Counted from the stretch's first letter, positions 10,096 through 18,907 are shown. The stretch: 50,807 nt of DNA from Rhodoglobus sp. (GCA_025463515.1 JAODAQ010000012.1:1-50807); one strand, 5' to 3'. The notes: generated by a model from the sequence alone, not told the origin. Program-made: numbers and translations.

Positions 10096-10644
10096 GTGAC
10101 CGACGCCAAGCAGCAGCTGATCGACTTCATCTCCGCCGACGCCGTGTTCCACGGCGACTTCACTCTCACGAGCGGCAAGAAGGCGACGTACTACGTCGAC
10201 CTGCGCAAGGTATCGCTCGACCACCGGGTCGCGCCGCTCATCGGCCAGGTCATGCTCGACGTCATCGCCGACGTCGTGGACGTGAGCGCGGTCGGCGGCA
10301 TGACCATGGGGGCCGATCCCATCGCGACCGCGATCCTGCACCAGGGTGCCGCGCGCGGCCTCTCCTACGACGCCTTCGTCGTGCGCAAGGAGCCGAAGGA
10401 CCACGGCCGGGGCCGCCAGGTCGAGGGCCCGGAGCTGCAGGGCAAGCGCGTGATCGTCCTCGAGGACACGTCGACCACGGGCGGCTCCCCGCTCGCCGCG
10501 ATCGAAGCCCTCCTCAAGGTCGGCGCCGAGATCGCCGCCGTCGCGGTCGTCGTCGACCGCAACACCGGCGCGCGCGAGCGCATCGAGGCGGCCGGATACC
10601 CCTACCTCGCCGCCATCGGACTCGACGACCTGGGCCTCTCCTGA
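10096..10644 (+). CDS. pyrE: orotate phosphoribosyltransferase
   Basis: Converts orotate and PRPP to orotidine 5'-phosphate in pyrimidine synthesis. 182 residues with the PRPP-binding loop VIVLEDTSTTGGSPL at 119-133 (Glu123-Asp124 binding ribose) and TLTSGKKATYYVDLR near the N-terminus, both diagnostic of PyrE. GTG start supported by the -10 spacing and by the family N-terminus. The stop overlaps the start of the next gene by one base (TGATG), so the septum-formation-type gene downstream is probably co-translated. Confidence 0.95.
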   Translation: MTDAKQQLIDFISADAVFHGDFTLTSGKKATYYVDLRKVSLDHRVAPLIGQVMLDVIADVVDVSAVGGMTMGADPIATAILHQGAARGLSYDAFVVRKEPKDHGRGRQVEGPELQGKRVIVLEDTSTTGGSPLAAIEALLKVGAEIAAVAVVVDRNTGARERIEAAGYPYLAAIGLDDLGLS

Positions 10645-12143
10645 TGGCGGACGACGATCTCGATCCCGCGGACTGGCTGGCCAGCCAGTTCGGGGAGGAC
10701 GAGGCGGAGAAGTCGCCGCGGCGCCGAGGGATGCCCGCGGCCCAGCAGCCCGCAGCGCCCGAGCCCGCCGCACCGCAGCAGCAGCCTCCGGCCACCACTC
10801 CCTTCTTCGCAGCCCAGCCGTACAGCCCGCCCACCGCGCCACCCGCAGCAACTCCTGCGGGTGCCCCGCCCGCCGCCCCCGGCGGCGGGTTCAACTGGGG
10901 CCTGACGCCTGGCGGAACGACGTCTGGCGGAACGCCGCCTGGCGGGACGACTCCTGAGCCCGCCGCTCCCGTGCAGCCCACCGCGCCCCTTCAGCCGCCG
11001 CCCGCGGAGCCCGTCGCGCCTCTCGACCGCGAGTCGCCCGTTGCTCCCACCGAGCCGCCGCCTCTCGTCGCGCCGGCTGCGCCGCCGCCCGAGGTCGACC
11101 ACTTCGCCGCGCTCTTCGGCCAGCAGCCGCCCGCCCCGGTCGAACCCGCGCCCTCGACTCCCGACTGGAACGTGCCCACGCAGTTGACGCCCACGGCTCC
11201 GGCCGCGCCGGACTGGGACGTGCCCACGCAGGCGACGCCGGTCTTCCGCAACCAGGATGCCTACCCGCCCGCCGAGACCGTTGCGTTCAGCGGCGCGGAG
11301 GTCGTGCGGCAGGAGTTCCCGGGGTTCGGTGCGCCGGTGGATCCGGCCATCGAGGGCGTCACCGAGGTGTTCGGAGCGCAGCCGATCGGGCTCGGCGCTC
11401 CCGAGGACGAGGGCATCGAGGTGAACGCGCTCGACTCGCTGTTCGGCGAGAGCAAGTTCGTCGAGTACGAGGACGCCCTCATTCCCGCACTGCCGGCACG
11501 GGCATCCGGCGGGGAGCTCGTCGTTGTCGACCGGCCGATCGCTCCCGGTACGCGCGCGCCGATCGCGCGCACGCAGAAGATCCTGATGGCCGTCGCGGGC
11601 GGCCTCGTCGCCGTGCTCGCGCTCATCGCGCTCTTCCTCGCCGGGTCGCGGATCGCTGCGAACACTCCGTCGCCGGCCGTGGTCGCGGAACCCACGCCCA
11701 CCGCGTCGGCGGGGCCTGTCGTGGGTCCGGTCGCGCCGGGCGAGTACTACTGGGACAAGCTGCTCGGCGGCGAGTGCATTGCGCCGTTCACGTCACCGTG
11801 GGAGGACACGTTCACCGTCGTGGACTGCACCCAGCCGCATCCGGCTCAGCTCGTGCTGAAGGGCACGTTCCCGGCGACGGATGACCCGGCCTACCCCGGC
11901 GTCGACGCGCTGCAGGCGCTCGCCGCATCCCTGTGCGCCGTGCCCACCGTGATCGACTACGCGGCGGCCGCGTCAGCCAACGACATCCAGGTGCTGAGCA
12001 GTTTCGCCGCGGATGAGGCGGACTGGACGGCGGGCAACCGCACGTTCTACTGCTTCGTGAACCGCACGGGCGGCGCCGAGTTCACGACTTCGGTCGCGAA
12101 GCCGCAGGTGCTGCCGACAGCGCCCGCGACGCCCGCGCCGTAG
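10644..12143 (+). CDS. Pro-rich single-span protein with septum-formation domain
   Basis: 499 residues in three parts: a cytoplasmic segment (about 1-310) starting MADDDLDPADWLASQFGEDE, with long Pro/Ala tracts and repeated W(D/N)VPTQ(L/A)TP units near 170-195; one transmembrane helix (about 313-340); and an external domain (about 360-485). The external domain has paired cysteines in LLGGECIAP, VVDCTQPHPAQ, SLCAV and FYCFVNR. The GEC...VVDCTQPH pattern matches the actinobacterial septum-formation family (Septum_form). The role in division is known only by family. It overlaps the pyrE stop by one base. Confidence 0.75.
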   Translation: MADDDLDPADWLASQFGEDEAEKSPRRRGMPAAQQPAAPEPAAPQQQPPATTPFFAAQPYSPPTAPPAATPAGAPPAAPGGGFNWGLTPGGTTSGGTPPGGTTPEPAAPVQPTAPLQPPPAEPVAPLDRESPVAPTEPPPLVAPAAPPPEVDHFAALFGQQPPAPVEPAPSTPDWNVPTQLTPTAPAAPDWDVPTQATPVFRNQDAYPPAETVAFSGAEVVRQEFPGFGAPVDPAIEGVTEVFGAQPIGLGAPEDEGIEVNALDSLFGESKFVEYEDALIPALPARASGGELVVVDRPIAPGTRAPIARTQKILMAVAGGLVAVLALIALFLAGSRIAANTPSPAVVAEPTPTASAGPVVGPVAPGEYYWDKLLGGECIAPFTSPWEDTFTVVDCTQPHPAQLVLKGTFPATDDPAYPGVDALQALAASLCAVPTVIDYAAAASANDIQVLSSFAADEADWTAGNRTFYCFVNRTGGAEFTTSVAKPQVLPTAPATPAP

Positions 12144-12166
12144 TTCCTGCCTCTAGTTCTCGGCCT

Positions 12167-12964
12167 CTAGTTCTCCGACTCGACCGGCTCGGTCGAGAGC
12201 AGGTCGGCGACGCTGTTCAGGATCTCGTCGGGGCGGAACGGGTAGCGCTCGATCTCGGCCTGGTCGCTGATGCCGGTGAGCACGAGGATCGTGTGCAGGC
12301 CGGCCTCGATGCCCGCGACGATGTCGGTGTCCATGCGGTCGCCGATCATGCCGGTGTTCTCGCTGTGGGCGCCGATCTTGTTCATCGCCGAGCGGAACAT
12401 CATCGGGTTGGGCTTGCCGACGACGTAGGGCTCCTTGCCCGTGGCCTTGGTGATGAGGGCTGCGACCGCGCCCGTGGCCGGCATCGGCCCGTCGGCGCTC
12501 GGCCCCGTGGCATCCGGATTCGTCGCAATGAAGCGCGAGCCGGAGCCGATCAGGCGGATGGCCTTCGTGATGGCCTCGAACGAGTAGTTGCGGGTCTCGC
12601 CGATGACCACGTAGTCGGGGTCGCTCTCGGTCATGATGAAGCCGACCTCGTGCAGCGCGGTGGTGATGCCCGCCTCGCCGATGACGAAGGCGCTGCCGCC
12701 CGGCATCTGGGAGTGCAGGAAGTCGGCGGTGGCGAGCGCGCTCGTCCAGATCGACTCCTCGGGCACGATCAGGCCGGATGCCCGCAGCCGGGCGCTCAGG
12801 TCGCGCGGCGTGAAGATCGAGTTGTTCGTGAGCACGAGGTAGGGCTTGCCCTCGTCGCGCCACTGCTGCAGCAGCTCGGATGCCCCGGGCACGGGGTGGT
12901 TCTCATGGACGAGCACACCGTCCATGTCGGTGAGCCAGCACTCGATCTCGCGTCGGTCGCTCAT
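12167..12964 (-). CDS. HAD-IIA family sugar-phosphatase-like hydrolase
   Basis: 265 residues, NagD/PGPase-like. Motif I is LTDMDGVLV with Asp13 and Asp15; VLTNNS is motif II; GKPNPMMF carries the motif III lysine; GDRMDTDI is motif IV. A C2-type cap lies between motifs II and III, with GEAGITTALHEVGF typical of HAD-IIA. Substrate unknown. The start ATG overlaps the stop of the DNA methyltransferase gene upstream (ATGA), so both are one operon. Longer in-frame extensions run through the methyltransferase gene and were rejected. Near the stop, GCCTCTAGTTCTC occurs twice 14 bp apart (12149-12175). Confidence 0.9.
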   Translation of the reverse strand: MSDRREIECWLTDMDGVLVHENHPVPGASELLQQWRDEGKPYLVLTNNSIFTPRDLSARLRASGLIVPEESIWTSALATADFLHSQMPGGSAFVIGEAGITTALHEVGFIMTESDPDYVVIGETRNYSFEAITKAIRLIGSGSRFIATNPDATGPSADGPMPATGAVAALITKATGKEPYVVGKPNPMMFRSAMNKIGAHSENTGMIGDRMDTDIVAGIEAGLHTILVLTGISDQAEIERYPFRPDEILNSVADLLSTEPVESEN

Positions 12965-13815
12965 GCGTCGATGGTACCGAAGGCGGTGGCCTCCGGGAGC
13001 CGCGAGCGCATGACCTCGATCGCGTCGGGGTTCTGGTCGACGAGCACGAAGCGGCGGCCGAGGGCTGCGGCGACCGCGCCCGTCGTGCCACTGCCCGCGA
13101 AGAAGTCGAGAACCCAGTCGCCCTCGGCGCTCGACGCCTGGATGATGCGGCGCAGCACGCCCTCCGGCTTCTGCGTCGCGTACCCGGTCTTCTCCCGGCC
13201 GGTCGGCGACACGATCGTGTGCCACCACACGTCGGTGGGCAGCTTGCCCCGCTCGGCCTTCTCGGGCGTGACGAGGCCCGGAGCCATGTACGGCTCGCGG
13301 TCTACGGCCTCGTTGTCGAAGTAGTACGCCTTCGGGTTCTTCACGTACACGAGGATCGTGTCGTGCTTGCTCGGCCACTTGCGGGTGGCCCGGGCGCCGT
13401 AGTCGTAGGCCCAGATGATCTCGTTGAGGAAGTTGTCGCGGCCGAAGAGCGCGTCGAGCACGACCTTCGCGTAGTGGGACTCGCGGTAGTCGAGGTGCAG
13501 GTAGAGGGTCCCGCGGTCGTCGAGCAGCCGCCAGGCCTCGATCAGCCGGGGCTCGAGGAACTCCCAGTAGTCGGCGAAGGTGTCGTCGTACTTGGTGAGA
13601 GTGCCCTTGATGGTCTCGTAGCTGCGGCCCTGGAAGCCGGTGCGGCTGCCCTCGGCGCTGCGCTTGGTGGTGATCGCCTGCCGCTGCTGGGTGCGGCCGG
13701 TGTTGAACGGCGGGTCGAGGTAGATGAGGCGGAACACGGCATCCGGCAGCGTGGCGAGCACGGGGAGGTTGTCACCGGCGAATACCGTGCTGGGGGCATC
13801 CGGGGTCCAGGGCAT
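12961..13815 (-). CDS. orphan DNA N6/N4 methyltransferase (beta class)
   Basis: 284 residues. The catalytic motif DPPFN (34-38) precedes the SAM-binding motif WVLDFFAGSGTTGAV (near 240), the order of beta-class amino-methyltransferases. NEIIWAYDYGA, PSKHDTILVYVKN and ATQKPEGVLRRII are further family motifs. No restriction endonuclease gene lies beside it, so it is an orphan methylase with a possible regulatory or replication role. The start is supported by TAACCT six bases upstream. Co-transcribed with the HAD hydrolase by four-base overlap. Confidence 0.9.
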   Translation of the reverse strand: MPWTPDAPSTVFAGDNLPVLATLPDAVFRLIYLDPPFNTGRTQQRQAITTKRSAEGSRTGFQGRSYETIKGTLTKYDDTFADYWEFLEPRLIEAWRLLDDRGTLYLHLDYRESHYAKVVLDALFGRDNFLNEIIWAYDYGARATRKWPSKHDTILVYVKNPKAYYFDNEAVDREPYMAPGLVTPEKAERGKLPTDVWWHTIVSPTGREKTGYATQKPEGVLRRIIQASSAEGDWVLDFFAGSGTTGAVAAALGRRFVLVDQNPDAIEVMRSRLPEATAFGTIDA

Positions 13816-13821
13816 GTGCCG

Positions 13822-13827
13822 AGGTTA
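13822..13827 (-). promoter_or_regulatory. -10 box TAACCT, leaderless start of methyltransferase
   Basis: Minus strand TAACCT, six bases, ATG at 13815. Confidence 0.55.
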
Positions 13828-13834
13828 ACAGGGT

Positions 13835-15043
13835 TCACTTCTTCGGCAGGTCATCCAGGACTTCGCGTTGCCGTTCGACGAACGACGACATCCCTGGCAC
13901 GGTGAATGCCACGGTGCCTCGCTCGCGGGCGTAGATGAGACCCTTCCGGATGAGACCCTGACGAATCGTGCTCAAGCGCTGCTGCGTGCTGTCCAATGCG
14001 AGCGCGAGCTCTGATGTGGTGCACTCGCCGCCCGGATGCTGGGCCATGACGACGAGATAGCGTCTCTCTGCTGGCGTGGCCCTGTCCCACCGTGCCGGAT
14101 AGAAGCCCATGTCGAGGTCGAGCCGCCCGTCAGCTATGCCCGAGACTGCGTCGGTCAGCTCGATCGTCTTGCCGATCGCAGAATCCCAGGCCTTCATCGC
14201 GAAAGTCTGGAGGAAGTACGGGTAGCCCTCGGCCGCCTCGACGATCTCGTCGGCGGCGGCTGAGGAGAAGCGGACGCTCAGGCGTTCAGCCGGGAGAGTC
14301 ACCGCGTCGCGCGCTCGATCGGCGTCCAAAGCGCCCAATGTCCGATAGTCGAACAGCCTCTCCGCGTAGGATTTCGAGCTGCTCAGGATCGCAGGGAGCG
14401 AGGGCAGCCCGGCGCCGACGACGAAGAACGGCCAGTCGTTCTGCCCCGCTTTGTGCTGAACAGTCAGCAGGGCGCTGAGAAGTTCACTATCGAGGTCTTG
14501 CATCTCGTCGACGAAGATGCCGAGCGCCGTCGAGTTGGCGCGGAGCGCCGGGGCGAGGTCGGCAATGAGTTCCTCCAAGTCGACCTCGATCCGCCCGGAG
14601 TTGGCCCGCGTGGGGTTGGGCTCGACGCCCAAGCCCACCGACACGCCAGCGACCGAGAGGCTGAAGGAACTGATGGAGGAGAGGGCGTCGGTCAGCGAGG
14701 CCTTGGCGCTCGCCACCCTGTTGAACTTCGCGCCCGCGGAGGTGAGGGCCCGCGCCAAGCGGTGTCGGACGGCGAGGGCACCATCGTCGGCAGTCGTCCC
14801 CTCGATCTCGACGATCAACCACTCCGCGCGCTCTGCCATCTGCTGGAAGCGTTTGAGGAGCACCGTCTTGCCGACGCCGCGGAGCCCCAACAAGACCATT
14901 CCGCGGCTGGAGTTCCGCTTGCGTGTTCGGGCGATGGTCAGGTCGAACGCGTTGATCTCCGCGTCGCGACCTGACAGCTCCGGCGGCTTTCGCCCGGAGC
15001 CCGGAGCGTAGGGATTCAGGTCGGAGTGCATGGTGTCTGTCAT
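13835..15043 (-). CDS. AAA-type ATPase with C-terminal winged helix
   Basis: 402 residues. Walker A GLRGVGKT at 53-60, Walker B LGIFVDEMQDL near 175, and a sensor-like FFVVGAGLPSLP follow the AAA_16/archaeal-type ATPase plan. A C-terminal winged-helix part has ERRYLVVMAQHP and ECTTSELALALDSTQQRLS. No partner gene is adjacent. It is flanked by an unusually AT-rich stretch (15044-15080) and, unlike most neighbours, lacks the -10-plus-6 start pattern; a leadered start with GAGAG upstream is likely. These traits suggest an accessory gene. Function unknown; DNA-binding regulator or defence-type ATPase are both possible. Confidence 0.8.
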   Translation of the reverse strand: MTDTMHSDLNPYAPGSGRKPPELSGRDAEINAFDLTIARTRKRNSSRGMVLLGLRGVGKTVLLKRFQQMAERAEWLIVEIEGTTADDGALAVRHRLARALTSAGAKFNRVASAKASLTDALSSISSFSLSVAGVSVGLGVEPNPTRANSGRIEVDLEELIADLAPALRANSTALGIFVDEMQDLDSELLSALLTVQHKAGQNDWPFFVVGAGLPSLPAILSSSKSYAERLFDYRTLGALDADRARDAVTLPAERLSVRFSSAAADEIVEAAEGYPYFLQTFAMKAWDSAIGKTIELTDAVSGIADGRLDLDMGFYPARWDRATPAERRYLVVMAQHPGGECTTSELALALDSTQQRLSTIRQGLIRKGLIYARERGTVAFTVPGMSSFVERQREVLDDLPKK

Positions 15044-15186
15044 CGTATATGTCTCTCTAGTAAGAATTGCTATACAGCACTAGACAGTTCGAGATTGACA
15101 GGCGCCGGATGGCCTGCCGCGGCCCAGCGGGCGATCGGGGCGAACGGCGCGATGCCCGGCATGGGGAGGAGCCGTACGCTCTACCC
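15044..15186 (+). other. AT-rich gap between ATPase and SpoU genes
   Basis: The stretch 15044-15080 is far richer in A/T than its surroundings. On the minus strand it holds TATAGC and TACTAG, possible -10 boxes for the ATPase gene, plus a short CTAGT...ACTAG dyad. The rest (15081-15186) is GC-rich with no convincing gene until the TACGCT box. Confidence 0.4.
15175..15180 (+). promoter_or_regulatory. -10 box TACGCT, leaderless start of SpoU gene
   Basis: TACGCT, six bases, GTG at 15187. It decides the start against an open frame reaching back to 15067. Confidence 0.6.
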
Positions 15187-15819
15187 GTGGATGACGAGAC
15201 GAACCCGAGCGTCGAGCTCTCGACGAACGGGGTGGGCCCGTGGCGCGGGGAGCTGCCGGACGATCCGCGGTACGACCCCGAGCTGCTGGCGCGCGGCGAC
15301 TCGCGCAACGTGATCGACCGGTTCCGGTACTGGAGCATCGACGCGATCAAGGCGGAGCTGGATGCCTCGCGGCATCCGTTCCACGTCGCCATCGAGAACT
15401 GGCAGCACGACATGAACATCGGGTCGATCGTGCGCAGCGCCAATGCCTTCGGCGCGAAGACCGTTCACATCATCGGGCGCCGGCGCTGGAACAAGCGCGG
15501 CGCCATGGTCACCGATCGGTACCAGCACGTGCTGCACCACCCGGATGTCGCCGATTTCGTCGAGTGGTGCCGCGCGCAGGGGCTCACGATCGTCGCGGTC
15601 GACAACCTGCCCGGCAGCGTGGCGATCGAGACGCACCCGCTCCCGGAGGAGTGCGTGCTGCTGTTCGGGCAGGAGGGGCCCGGGCTCTCGGCCGAGGCGC
15701 TCGCCGCCGCCGACCTCGCGGTCGAGATCACGCAGTTCGGCTCGACGCGCAGCCTCAACGCGTCAGCCGCGGCGGCTGTCGTCATGCACGCGTGGGTGAC
15801 GCAGCACGTGACGTTCTAG
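15187..15819 (+). CDS. TrmH/SpoU-family RNA 2'-O-methyltransferase
   Basis: 210-residue SPOUT enzyme methylating a ribose 2'-OH in tRNA or rRNA. Motif 1 is NIGSIVRSANAFG, motif 2 LLFGQEGPGLS and motif 3 STRSLNASAAAAVVMHAW, together forming the trefoil-knot SAM site. The GTG at 15187 is preferred because of the TACGCT box and because the upstream in-frame sequence (MLYSTRQFEIDRRR...) is not family-like. It is convergent with the YhgE/Pip gene, with a long palindromic repeat between them. Confidence 0.92.
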   Translation: MDDETNPSVELSTNGVGPWRGELPDDPRYDPELLARGDSRNVIDRFRYWSIDAIKAELDASRHPFHVAIENWQHDMNIGSIVRSANAFGAKTVHIIGRRRWNKRGAMVTDRYQHVLHHPDVADFVEWCRAQGLTIVAVDNLPGSVAIETHPLPEECVLLFGQEGPGLSAEALAAADLAVEITQFGSTRSLNASAAAAVVMHAWVTQHVTF

Positions 15820-15821
15820 CT

Positions 15822-15969
15822 GGTTGAGTAGCGCACTCTGGCGCGCGTATCGAAACCTGTCGCTACACCTTTCCCGTCGCGCTACTGAAATTCGTGCAGC
15901 GCCGCGCGGAACCTGTAGCGCCAGCTGCTGCCCGGGGTTTCGATACGGCCGCGGGCGGCCTACTCAACC
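15822..15969 (+). repeat. GGTTGAGTAG palindromic repeat, copy 2
   Basis: Outer arms GGTTGAGTAG (15822-15831) and CCTACTCAACC (15959-15969), with GTATCGAAACC and GGTTTCGATAC inside and a longer centre than in the other copies. It fills the gap between convergent genes and reaches into the minus-strand YhgE/Pip gene, whose TGA stop (15966-15964) comes from the repeat. Confidence 0.85.
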
Positions 15970-17751
15970 AGCCAGGGGGGACGGGCGCAGCTCGCGGAGG
16001 GTGCGGAAGCGGCCCTGCTTGCGCGCGCCGAGCACGGTGATCGCCAGCGCGACCGCGAGCCACACCAGCAGCGGCAGGATCGCCGGCCAGAGGTCGCCGC
16101 CGCCGTACATGAGCTGCCGGACTCCCTCGACCGCGTGGCTCATCGGCAGGGCCTGGTGGAGGAACGCCAGTGGCGCGGGCAGGGTCTGCCAGGGGAAGGT
16201 ACCGCCGGCGGTGACGAGCTGCACGATCATGAGGAGCAGCCCGAGGAACTGTCCGATGCTGCCGAGCCAGACGTTGAGCGCGAGCACGATCGCCGCGAAC
16301 GTTGCCGAGACGAGGATCATGAAGGCGAGCATCCCGCCCGCGTTCGCCGGCTGCAGGCCGAGCACGCCCGTGACGATCGCGAACAGCGCGACCATTTGCA
16401 CGGCCCCGAGGGCGGCGGGGGTGATCCAGCCCGCGAGCGCCGTGCTGAACGGCCGGCGCACCGCGGTGAGCGCGCGCCGTGAGAGCGGGCGCACCAGCAG
16501 GAAGAGCGCGTAGATGCCGATCCAGGCCGCGAGGCTGATGAAGAACGGGGCGAGGCCCGCGCCGTAGTTCTGCGCCTCGGTGATCGCGTGCTGGTCGACG
16601 GCCACGGGGGTCGCGATGGCGGCGGCAGTCGTGCCACGTGAAACATCGGTGGTCGCGGGCACCTTGTCGACGCCGTCGGCGAGGGAGTCGTCGAGCTCGG
16701 TGGCGCCGGACGAGAGCCGGGTGAGTCCAGCGCTTAGATCGGTGGCCCCGGTGGAGGCCGTGGCCGCGCCGTCGGCGAGGGTCGACGCCCCGGACGCTGC
16801 AGAGTGGATCGCACCGGCAAGGGTCGGGGCGGTGGCGCTGAGGGCCGAGGCCCCTGCCGATACCTGGGCTGCTCCGCCCGAGACAGACGCGAGCCCGCCG
16901 GACAGCGCGTCGAGCTCGCCGAGGATCGTGGCCTGGTCGGTCGGCGGCACAGTCGATCCCGCGAAGGCGGCGGCAAGCTGCGACCGGATGCTCGGGCTGA
17001 GGGCCGCGGCCTGAGCCGCCCCCTGGGCGACCGAGGCGGCCCCGCCCGCGAGGGTGGTCGCGGAGCCGGGGAGGGCGGCGGCCTTCGTGTCCAGCTCCGA
17101 GAGGCCGTCGCTGAGCGACTGGGCGCCGGAGGCGAGGGTGCTGCTGCCTGAGGCGAGCGACTGCGCGCCGGCCGCGGCGGTGGCGGTGGCATCCGCGAGC
17201 TTCGATGCTCCGCTGCTGGCGTCGACGAGGCCCGTCCTGATCGAGTCGACCGCGTCGAGGAGTGTGCGGGCGGCGTGCTCGCCGACCTGCTGGGTGATGA
17301 CGACCTGCACGGCCGCGGCCGCCTGCTTGGCGAGGGTCGTGCTGAGGTAGCTGTTCGTGTCGTTCGTGGTGAGCACGAGGGAGGCCTGGGTCGGGTGCGC
17401 GTCGCCCGAGGAGTCGAGGTCCTGGGAGAAGTCGGCGGGGAACGTGAGGCTGAAGTCGTACGTGCCGTCGGTGACGCCCTGCTCCGCCGCGGCGTCGGAG
17501 GAGACGATCACCCAGCCGAACCGCTGGTCCTCGACGAGCTGGTCGGCCGCGTCGCGCCCGTAGTCGCCGGTGTCATCGACGACGATCGCGGCCGGCACCT
17601 TGTCGAGCTGGTTGTAGGGGTCGGCATTGCCGTACAGGTAGAGGCCGCCGTAGACGACGGGCACGATCATGAGCGCGACGAGGGCGAGCAGGCCCATCCG
17701 GCTCGAGACCAGCCGCGCGAACTCCGAGCGGACGAGGGTGAGGATTCTCAT
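15964..17751 (-). CDS. YhgE/Pip-family membrane protein (ABC-2 permease like)
   Basis: 595 residues. One N-terminal membrane helix (about 20-40), then a long external region (about 45-400), then five or six C-terminal membrane helices (about 405-580) of the ABC-2 type. The external part holds many Ala/Ser/Gly repeats such as GASTLADGAATASTGATDLS, characteristic of YhgE/Pip phage-infection-type proteins. The start ATG overlaps the stop of the ATPase-like gene (ATGA), so the three genes TetR, ATPase-like and this form one operon. The function of the family in actinobacteria is unclear; efflux or envelope export is inferred. The stop codon is supplied by a repeat element. Confidence 0.87.
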   Translation of the reverse strand: MRILTLVRSEFARLVSSRMGLLALVALMIVPVVYGGLYLYGNADPYNQLDKVPAAIVVDDTGDYGRDAADQLVEDQRFGWVIVSSDAAAEQGVTDGTYDFSLTFPADFSQDLDSSGDAHPTQASLVLTTNDTNSYLSTTLAKQAAAAVQVVITQQVGEHAARTLLDAVDSIRTGLVDASSGASKLADATATAAAGAQSLASGSSTLASGAQSLSDGLSELDTKAAALPGSATTLAGGAASVAQGAAQAAALSPSIRSQLAAAFAGSTVPPTDQATILGELDALSGGLASVSGGAAQVSAGASALSATAPTLAGAIHSAASGASTLADGAATASTGATDLSAGLTRLSSGATELDDSLADGVDKVPATTDVSRGTTAAAIATPVAVDQHAITEAQNYGAGLAPFFISLAAWIGIYALFLLVRPLSRRALTAVRRPFSTALAGWITPAALGAVQMVALFAIVTGVLGLQPANAGGMLAFMILVSATFAAIVLALNVWLGSIGQFLGLLLMIVQLVTAGGTFPWQTLPAPLAFLHQALPMSHAVEGVRQLMYGGGDLWPAILPLLVWLAVALAITVLGARKQGRFRTLRELRPSPLAG

Positions 17752-18308
17752 GAGAGCAGCTCCGCGGTGGGGAGGTCGGTGACGACGATCACGGTGATGC
17801 CGCGCTCGCCGATGGCGGTGAGGGTCGGGAGCCACGCGGCGGGGTCGCCGCCGTGCCTCTCGGGGGAGGTGACGACGAGCGCCTCGACGCCGTCGCGCAG
17901 GAGGGCCAGCTCGCTGAACAGCCGAACGCGGTCAGCCGGCGGCAGGGCTCGAACCGGCACCTTCGCGTAGCCGAGCAGCTCGTGCTCCTCGAGGAAGGCG
18001 CGCACGGCGCCGCGCGAGGCGGGCCGCCCGGCGAAGCTGAACTCCTCGGTGACTACCGACATGAGCGAGACACCCGGAACGGGCTCGGCGACGACGGGGG
18101 TGTCGACAAGTGCGACGCGGCTGCTGTCGGTCACGACCGTGCCGGAATCGGCCCGCAGGCGGCCGCCGAGCAGCATCGACACGAGCAGCGGCCGCTCGGC
18201 GGTCTCGACCGCGAGGAGCGAGACGCCCGGCCCGGCGTCGAGGGTGAGCGGCGGCACGGGGGCGCCGAGTCCCGAGCCGATAGCGGCGTCGGTGAGGGTG
18301 ATGCGCAT
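17748..18308 (-). CDS. degenerate ABC-ATPase-like protein
   Basis: 186 residues resembling a shrunken ABC ATPase. GVSLLAVETAERPLL then VSMLLGGRLRADSGTV lies where a normal ATPase has the Walker A loop and LLGLLRPDSGTV, but the GxxGxGKT is missing. ALPPADRVRLFSELALLRD stands where the LSGGQ signature is expected, and ALVVTSPE replaces the Walker B LLLDEP. It therefore probably cannot hydrolyse ATP, yet keeps the fold and its place beside an ABC-2-type permease. It overlaps both neighbours (TGATG with tetR, ATGA with the membrane gene). The alternative is an unrelated fold with chance resemblance. Confidence 0.65.
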   Translation of the reverse strand: MRITLTDAAIGSGLGAPVPPLTLDAGPGVSLLAVETAERPLLVSMLLGGRLRADSGTVVTDSSRVALVDTPVVAEPVPGVSLMSVVTEEFSFAGRPASRGAVRAFLEEHELLGYAKVPVRALPPADRVRLFSELALLRDGVEALVVTSPERHGGDPAAWLPTLTAIGERGITVIVVTDLPTAELLS

Positions 18309-18907
18309 CAGGAGTCCAGTTCGGGGTGGGTGTCGATGAGTGCTGCGGCCTGCTCGGCCGAGAGGCCTGCGGTCGAGAGCACGAGCAGGATGACGAGGCG
18401 GTGGGCGGCGGAGCCCGGCATGGCGTCTGACGAGGCTTCGGCGAGGGCGGAGAGCGCGGCATCCTCGACCAGGCGGGCAAGGCGGGCGACGGGGATGTCC
18501 CGGCGCACGCTCCCGGCTGCAACCCCCTCGGCGATCGAGTCCACGACGCGCAGCCGCAGTGGCGCGAGGGCCTCGGCGGTGTGGCCCTTGAGCGGCCCAC
18601 GGACCGCGAATACCGCCATGACCCGGATGTCTTCGACCTCGTGCCAGAGGCGGGAGGCGATGAGGGCGAGGCGAACGAGCGGGTCGTCGTGGTCGACGGT
18701 GGCGACGGAGGCCGCGACTCGGGTGGCGCCGAGGGTGATGAGCTCGCGCAGCAGCTCGTCGCGGGTGGCGAAGTGCCCGTAGACGGAACGGCGGGAGAGG
18801 CCTGCACGGGCCGCGATGGCTTCGAGCGAGGCATCCGGATCGAGGTTGAGCTCGACCCGCGCGGCGGCCAGCAGGGCCTCGCGGTTCGCCACTGCGTCGC
18901 TTCTCAT
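18308..18907 (-). CDS. TetR-family transcriptional regulator
   Basis: 199 residues with an N-terminal TetR helix-turn-helix at about 8-55 (LEAIAARAGLSRRSVYGHFATRDELLRELI) and an all-helical ligand domain. It heads the operon with the degenerate ATPase and YhgE/Pip genes. ATG 18907 lies six bases behind TATACT. A perfect 7-bp dyad right behind that promoter is a likely self-operator. The longer open frame upstream crosses the purA promoter and was rejected. Confidence 0.9.
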   Translation of the reverse strand: MRSDAVANREALLAAARVELNLDPDASLEAIAARAGLSRRSVYGHFATRDELLRELITLGATRVAASVATVDHDDPLVRLALIASRLWHEVEDIRVMAVFAVRGPLKGHTAEALAPLRLRVVDSIAEGVAAGSVRRDIPVARLARLVEDAALSALAEASSDAMPGSAAHRLVILLVLSTAGLSAEQAAALIDTHPELDS

